Shown: in pieces, positions 57,795 to 64,000 of the stretch | Numbering within the stretch: position 1 is the stretch's first letter | How the letters are laid out: each line of letters begins with the position of its first letter | NCBI GenBank assembly: GCA_964059195.1 | Contig: CAXKWD010000003.1 | Span: 193,650,174 to 193,714,173 of the forward strand | Reading direction: 5' to 3' | DNA length: 64,000 nt | Source: Ectobius pallidus | Lineage: Eukaryota; Arthropoda; Insecta; Blattodea; Ectobiidae | Notes under the pieces: model-generated | The model's database searches: none | Told to the model about the DNA's origin: nothing | What the model saw: the letters and a program-made list of their open reading frames with translations, nothing else | Translations under genes and position numbers: made by a program

Positions 57795-60210
57795 GGGAGG
57801 AAGGAGGAGGAAAAGGAAAACAAGAAAAGGAGAAATAAATTATTTAATTTTTCCCCATTTCACTTTCCGCCTACTAGATGGTACTGCACAGTGTTCCTAG
57901 GAGTTCAAATCATGGCGCTAGGCAGATCCCATTAGTGAGTAGGAGTGGGGAGCTAGGGTATAGTGCAGATTCTTTCGTTTTCCCCATCTGGATGCAGATC
58001 AAAGGCTCGTGATGTGTAGGCCTTCCAATAATTCTGGACACACAGGAAAAGTCAAGTTGACTTTAAAAAAATCTGAAGGGACTTTTCCTAAAGTTGAGCC
58101 ATAGTTACCTTCAGTTGAAAATGTAGCTTTCGGACACTGCCTAATTTACATCAGCATGCCAAGTGAGTGAGCAAGTAGGCTACATGATTATAACCTAGTC
58201 CCTCTCAAGCTTTAATGAACCCCCCCACCAAACAAAAAAAAAAAAAGAGGACATGCTAGGAGGCATGCCTTTATTTTTTTCAAACATAACACACACAAAA
58301 ATGCAAAAGTTTTCTTCTATGAATACTGAAACACAAATACTAGACCTACATTTAGGGGCTACTGAATATTGTTGGATTAATTAAATTAGCGTCCTATTAA
58401 AGTCTATGTTTAATTTCGCTACTAATTTTCAAAAATGCATTTTATAGGCCCAGCATAGAGTACATGAAGTCAGCCTTATGCCACACACGGCGCTTGTATT
58501 AGAAATGGGTCTATGGTGACTTGATGCAAATAGGAGGTAGATCGTTTTTCGCAATATGTACTGTGCTAGGTAGCATGTGATCAATAAAACGTTACACTTT
58601 TATTAAAAACTATCGCGTACGACATGATTGACACAGGATTTGGATCATCCTCGTTATGTGTGGCCTACTACTGACAGCTGACCAAATATGTAAAACGCCC
58701 ACGTCACTTCTCAATTTCCAATTCTACGGCTATATTTCACTCTACCAAGCACTCAAACACAGCACCAGCCTCACAATTTACAAGGATCCTATCAGTTATC
58801 GGGCATTATTCATCCCTGTTCTTCGCATCCACCTACACGGCGCATTAAAAGGGTGCAGTGAGTCAATTTGAACACAGACGTCTACCCCAACCAGTTGAGA
58901 AATGACACATCAAATCTCTTCGACGAGTTCATCACACATACACCAATTCACAGATACAATTCAACACATTAATTTATACCTTTCGAATGGAGATTTTGTT
59001 TGTTTCCAGCAAATTACCTAATCCACGTATCTCAGACAGAGCCATTTAGAATTCACCTGCATACTTCATCTTTTTAACTTCTCCGAGCTCAGGTGCACAA
59101 CTGCACAATGAATGGGCAATTCCATTCAGCATGCCTCTCCCCCACAATGGTTGTGGTTAAAAACGAACATTGCCGTGATTCTCGGCCACGGGACCATTTT
59201 AGTTGTACATGAAATCACTCATTAACAATCCTTTTACATCCATGTTCCATTATTTATGCATAAAATCGAATATTAGACTGAAATATAACCATTAATTTCT
59301 TTGGTCAAATCCGATCAAGACACTATTCTCTCATCATTGGTTGAAAGATTTCGTGTCTGCTAGTCGTGACCGGAGCGCCTTATTTGAAAAGCGATCTCAA
59401 ATTCCATCAGTATTGGTCTGCTGTATCCTAAAAGACAAACTGAAAGAGAGTTAAAAATCAGCTGTAAAAAGGCGTTCACCACTGCATTATTTAAGTTTCA
59501 AAGGAAAGCAGATAGTAATGCAAATGCTTGTTTACTACTTGTAATATTACAAACCTCGATATAATGCCACCATCCGTTCTCTAACATTTAATGGCAGAAA
59601 GCGAGGGAGGCACTAAAACGAAATTTAATTTTTAAAATAAAAATGGCATAATACAATATTGTCTAGATGCATCTCGGACTAACAGTTTTGATGACAAATG
59701 TGATGCAACAGCCTGCTGGATAGAGTTTGGAAATCTTTCACTGTAGTCACAAACTTCTCGTTTCTCTTGAAGTGTAACAACAGCTCTCTTCATTTTAACA
59801 ATCTTACGAGTAACTGTAGTGTAGTATTTAACAGCTGAATGGACACTGTACTAAAAGAAGTGAAAGCTTGGAATGTCTCATTATATGAAGGGTTATTTCT
59901 ACCTGCTCCACCCTCACGCAGGTTGTCTGTCCGACTTCTTAACATAGCTTCCTCATTCCACAGCAGTACATTTACAGTTAGTGGCAGGGGAACACTCACT
60001 TCTTGGAAATACAGTACAGTATGTTTCTTAAATGGGTTATTCTCCAGAAAAGAGCAGATTCATGTCGCAATTGATTTTCTGGTGTAAAATAAATATTTAT
60101 GGATTATGAATTATTATGATAAGTTAGATTGAAATAAAGTCTATGTGATCCCATATTCCACTTTTTAAACAAAAGTTACAATTTTCTGCATTTTAGGGCA
60201 CAGTATGTGA
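57795..60210. other. No supported gene; possible upstream MEIOC region
   Basis: Short frames here lack family motifs. On the minus strand an ATGCAG/GTGAATTC donor-like site at about 59060 follows a stretch with a CCAAT-type motif near 59337. This could be a noncoding first exon of MEIOC, but nothing in the sequence proves it. Confidence 0.25.
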
Positions 60211-60274
60211 GATCTCACCTCCGTGTCATGTCCCAATGCCTGACTTGTCATTTTCATTATTTCATAATTCAACA

Positions 60275-63006
60275 GTAGCCCAGTGGTTGGGGAGTAAAAA
60301 TAAGTCTAATTCGGAATTAATTAGGGGAAAGCTGGAAATTGTTTTAATCCATTCAGTAAAGGTCAGGAATGAACATACTAAGTTTTCCCCCTCCTGCTAG
60401 GTGAGCTTTAGCTGTAGCGTAGTGATTTATAGGCGGATAACAAGTTTTTTTAAACTAACACAACAATATCTCAAAAACAATCAACGCTATCAAAACCATT
60501 GATCTTACAAGTTTTGTAGAGCTTGAAATTCTGAATAAAATGAGTATCCACACTTAATACCTTTGTTGAAAATTAAGGTCACAGCTCGTTTTTTAAAGTT
60601 TTGCTTAAATTGCTAATCATGCGTTTCGAGACAGAACGTACCAAGTTACCAGTCCACGTCGTGCCCAATTATAATACATGTATCATATATGTGTATATAT
60701 ATTATATATACCATTGTATATATTATATATAACTATATATAATTACCAGTGCTGTTATAAATATATATGTAATTATATATAACCATATATCATTATATAT
60801 TTAATTTATTGAGACCTTCACGATGTTTTTGTCAGTCATTACACCAACATGTATTAAACACAAAATAAATTGACATCTTACAATTCTCTAACATTTATAT
60901 GCGCAGATATTTTTAACTTTATAGCACCTTGTCACGGACTAACTTATTTCGGACCTGGGTTACGTTTGTAGAAACTGACCAGCATGTGGATGCTAGGGAT
61001 TCAAGAATTGCAAGAGACGAGGCAGATGTACAGAAACTCGTGAACTGGTTCGCATCCCATGACCCATTTCCAAGTTGTGAACATCTCATGTCAATATCAA
61101 GTGATATTGTGGCAGATGAAAGCATAAATTGTCACAATGCTCACGAAATCGGAATTGATTCTTTGTAAAAAAAATGTTGGTAATAACTTTGCCGATGTTA
61201 AATTTAAAAGGAAAATCGAGTAATGCCTATTCATGGTTCCAGTTCCAAGGTGAAAGTTCATAATGAATTTATTCCTGTAAATCATTATACAATTTTCAGA
61301 AGAATCTCCCTACTGAAAAAGTCAGATGCAGAGTTACAAAAATATTTCGAATTTGAGTTAGCTCCTTTACCATTGTCACTCTGATGAAGAAGGATTGCGT
61401 AAGACCCGCAAGTCAGTATTTTATGACTTATTTTCTACTGTGACTGATGTTGTGCATGTCAATACTGCTTGCCATGTGGTTGATGGTGGTTTCTGTTGTA
61501 TCGGTTAGTGTGGCAGAAAGGGGGATTATTTTCGTCCATCCTGCAAAAATATGTTGAATACGCCAAAAGGCACTTTAGTGCAAGGACCACAATAGTTTTT
61601 TATGGGTACCCTGAAGATATTGCAGAAAAAAGTACAAAATCAGCAGAACGTAACCGACAAGCAAAGAAACACATAGGTGGTTATGCTATGTTTGACGAGT
61701 CTATGACAGCTCCTATGTCTCAAGAGAAGTTTCTATAAAATGATAAGAACAAGCAACAGCTTATAAGTATGTTATGTGTGAAGTTTCAAAAAGAAGGTTT
61801 TGTTGAGAAGCAAGCTGATGAAGATGCTGACTGTCTGATAATCAGAACTGCTTTGGAAATGGAAAACGGGTCACAATGTATTGTAGTTGTTGGTGAAGAT
61901 ATTGACCTCCTGGTAATAATGGCAGCATCTACTACTTCCAAAAATATGTTCTTCTTGAAGCCTGGCAGAGGTAAGGCAGAAAATGTTTTATATTGTGCAG
62001 CAACTCTGAACATTCCTCCACACATATTCCCAATCACTACCCTCAAAGAAACAAGCTCCTTCAGCAGTGCTCTCGATGATATCGTGAAAATGTAAAAAGG
62101 GTTGTACTAGGCCTATAGCTGTAGGAAATCTGCCATCAGCTTTTCCACAATTTGTTACCACGGCAAAGGGCAAGCTTATACCAACTCTCCGGAGAATGAT
62201 GACATCATTGAAAATTCATCTAACCAAGAGGATGAAATCGATATTATTGAGGTGGTAATTTCTGAGGAAGTTGATTTACTGCAGGATGAATGTGAACGGT
62301 GCAAGTGGACGAAAGTGACAGTGAACACACTGACATTGATGTTTATAATACACCTTCAACACAAAAGAAAATGAAATTGGTGTAACCTCTCCTTTAATGT
62401 ATGTAATACCATTTCAGCTCAGTTTTTCTCAAAATATCCACAATAAAGGCCTGAAATAATGATAAAAACAATGTGAAGGTCTCAATAAATTAAATATACA
62501 ATGATACATGGTTATGTAAAATTATATTTCATTACATATATATTTATAACAGTACCGGTATTTATATATAGTTATATATAAATATATATAGTTTATATAA
62601 TTATATATACACATATATTAAGAATGGGTGTAAGGTAGACTGGTAACTTGGTACGTTCTGACTCGAAACGCACGATTAGCGATTTAAGCGAAACTTGAAC
62701 AAAGAGTTGTGACCTTAATTTTCAATGAAGGTATTAAGTGTGGATACTCATTTTATTCAGAATTTCAAGCTCTACAAAATTTGTATTGTCAATGGTTTCG
62801 ATAGCGTTGAATGTATTTGAGATATTGTTATGTTAGTTTAAAAAAACTTGTTTTCCGCCTATAAATCACTACGCTACAGCTAAAGCTCACCTAGCAGGAG
62901 GGGGAAAACTTAGTATGTTCATTACAGACCTAAACTGAAGGGATTGAAACAATTTCCAGCTTTCCCTTAATTAATTCCGAATTCAACACCCCAACCACTG
63001 GGCTAC
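60275..63006 (+). mobile_element. Long-TIR element with FEN-like nuclease gene
   Basis: Inverted arms 60275-60654 and 62638-63006 pair over about 370 bp (GTAGCCCAGTGGTTGGGG outermost, GACTGGTAACTTGGTACG inner). They continue through TATATA arrays to about 60840 and 62452 (GAGACCTTCAC). Between them is one broken gene. No transposase or RT motif is visible, so the nuclease may be the mobility or accessory gene. Target duplication not resolved. Confidence 0.75.
60929..62093 (+). pseudogene. FEN/XPG-like (PIN-fold) nuclease, degenerate
   Basis: The first part (60929-61168) contains ARDEADVQKLVNWFASHDPF and SISSDIVADESINCHNAHEI. The middle (61496-61737) has GGLFSSILQKYVEYAKRHFS then TIVFYGYPEDIAEKST and RNRQAKKH, like the XPG-N pattern VFDG.P...K...R, with Tyr where Asp is expected. 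The last part (61769-62093) has QADEDADCLIIRTALEMENG and IVVVGEDIDLLVIM, like the acidic XPG-I motifs. Structure-specific nuclease is inferred from these motifs only. Two in-frame stops and shifts mean it is inactive here. Confidence 0.6.
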
Positions 63007-63517
63007 AGGCTTTAATTTGTATTCCATTTTAGTGTTTTAACAAGAACAAACAGCTCAAAAAATGAGTAATTAATAACTGAAAAGAAAATATATCATTTTG
63101 TAAAGATAATTTTTTTGCACTAAACATGCCTGTCCCAAAGTGAGACTTCACCTCCGTGAAACAATATATAAGTTCAATTATTTCCACTGATATGGCACTG
63201 TAGTCTTTCTATTTTCCTTGGACTCTAACTTTTGGCAGTTTTCTTATCATTTATATAAAGTCAAGCTGTGAGTGTGCTTTTAAGTGTTGTTTTGTTTGTG
63301 TAAAAGGGCTAAATGCAGAGTTGGTAATTGGACTTCCTCACCTCCGTTACCTACACACAACGGTAAAGTTATATGTTTTTATATTTACATTTGCTATAAA
63401 TTATAATAATAAAGAATGCAAAGTTAAACTCTAGAACTGAGATTTTCTAACCTCAAATGTTCCCAAGCTGCTTGACAAATTAGAAAAAATTCTCACCTCC
63501 GTTACCCTCACCTCCGT

Positions 63518-64000
63518 TACTGTTACTCTCGAGTCCTATCCATGGAGGTGTAATTAATGTTGTAATTGATGACATATTTAACTGTCTGCATTTTTTATTT
63601 TTGTTTAAAGAAGATACTGGTATAGCCTAATAGTTTACGACAATATATCATGTTTTGATTTTAAGGTGATAATCTATTTTAACATAGATAAAAATAAGTA
63701 AAAAGTTGTGTGTTAATCCATTTGTATGGTAATAAATATTGTTCTTTTTCATGATAACATTTAATACAGTAAATTAAATCTAATTCTCACATAACTTCTA
63801 TATAATTACTATTTCTTAGCAGTGGCGAAGCTTGACATTGGGTTTTGGGTAAACTGGATTTTAAAATATGAATTTATACCTGTTCAAATGATACACGAAT
63901 TCCCAGTGTTTAATAATAAAATAATGTTAATATAATGCACATGGATTCGATTTCGTATATGCCTATATAAGTATATTATTGTTACTATTACTACTATTAC
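63518..64000. other. Window end; possible hAT terminus
   Basis: CAGTGGCGAAGCTTGACATT at about 63823 resembles a hAT left end whose partner would lie beyond the window. Nothing else recognised. Confidence 0.35.

Larger units (their letters stand above)
60215..63517 (+). repeat. Dispersed TCACCTCCGT motif, five copies
   Basis: TCACCTCCGT at 60215, 63148, 63338, 63493 and 63508, three followed by TAC. All lie outside the inverted arms in the same orientation. Could be the disrupted host repeat or binding sites. Confidence 0.7.

Noticed and set aside
59790..60087. Overlapping ORFs on both strands as a 5' exon of MEIOC
   Set aside because: No similarity to MEIOC N-termini and no matching splice phase.
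60670..60810. Replication origin in the TATATA array
   Set aside because: The array is present in both arms of the inverted element, so it belongs to the repeat.

Overview
The window looks like nuclear DNA of an insect. It is AT-rich with very large introns and dense transposons (mariner, hAT, pogo/Tigger, piggyBac, Penelope-like, several LINE lineages, tRNA-derived SINEs, one young Ty1/copia). The single host gene I can support is an insect-type MEIOC. A cockroach/termite-like (polyneopteran) genome is my guess, from the TE mix and intron sizes; it is inference only.

Host gene: nine minus-strand coding exons between 42880 and 6664 join with fully consistent splice phases into about 756 codons. 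The C-terminal half (13303-14103 and 6664-6859) carries the conserved MEIOC block (acidic/basic coiled-coil, the [17 protein letters not shown] stretch, the KMERLRG helix). MEIOC is the germline partner of the RNA helicase YTHDC2. The first exon(s) upstream of 42880 and the last exon downstream of 6664 were not found.

Layout: 1-6660 holds a fold-back mariner remnant and a nearly intact copia (LTRs differ at one position, 5-bp target duplication) lying antisense in the MEIOC intron after exon 9. 6860-42770 holds the remaining introns, filled with nested elements. These include a pogo/Brinker-type remnant, LINE 3' ends, two hairpin retroposons (one made of two head-to-head tRNA-like units), a P-like element with a spliced THAP domain, hAT inside hAT, a mariner with a palindrome in it, a PIF/Harbinger-like MITE, a Penelope-like element bounded by inverted repeats, and a Tigger element inserted in an older repeat whose empty copy lies at 776-1130. 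42880-60200 has no recognised host exon and holds more nested LINE, mariner, piggyBac, pogo and hAT copies. 60275-63006 is a 2.7-kb element with inverted repeats of 370-560 bp around a broken gene for a FEN/XPG-like (PIN-fold) nuclease; this is the best candidate for a poorly described mobile system.

Only MEIOC and the copia polyprotein look functional. The other coding remnants carry frameshifts, stops or internal deletions. The nested insertions give a relative chronology: old 776-type repeats, mariners and pogo copies were hit by LINE, SINE and Tigger insertions, and the copia is among the youngest.
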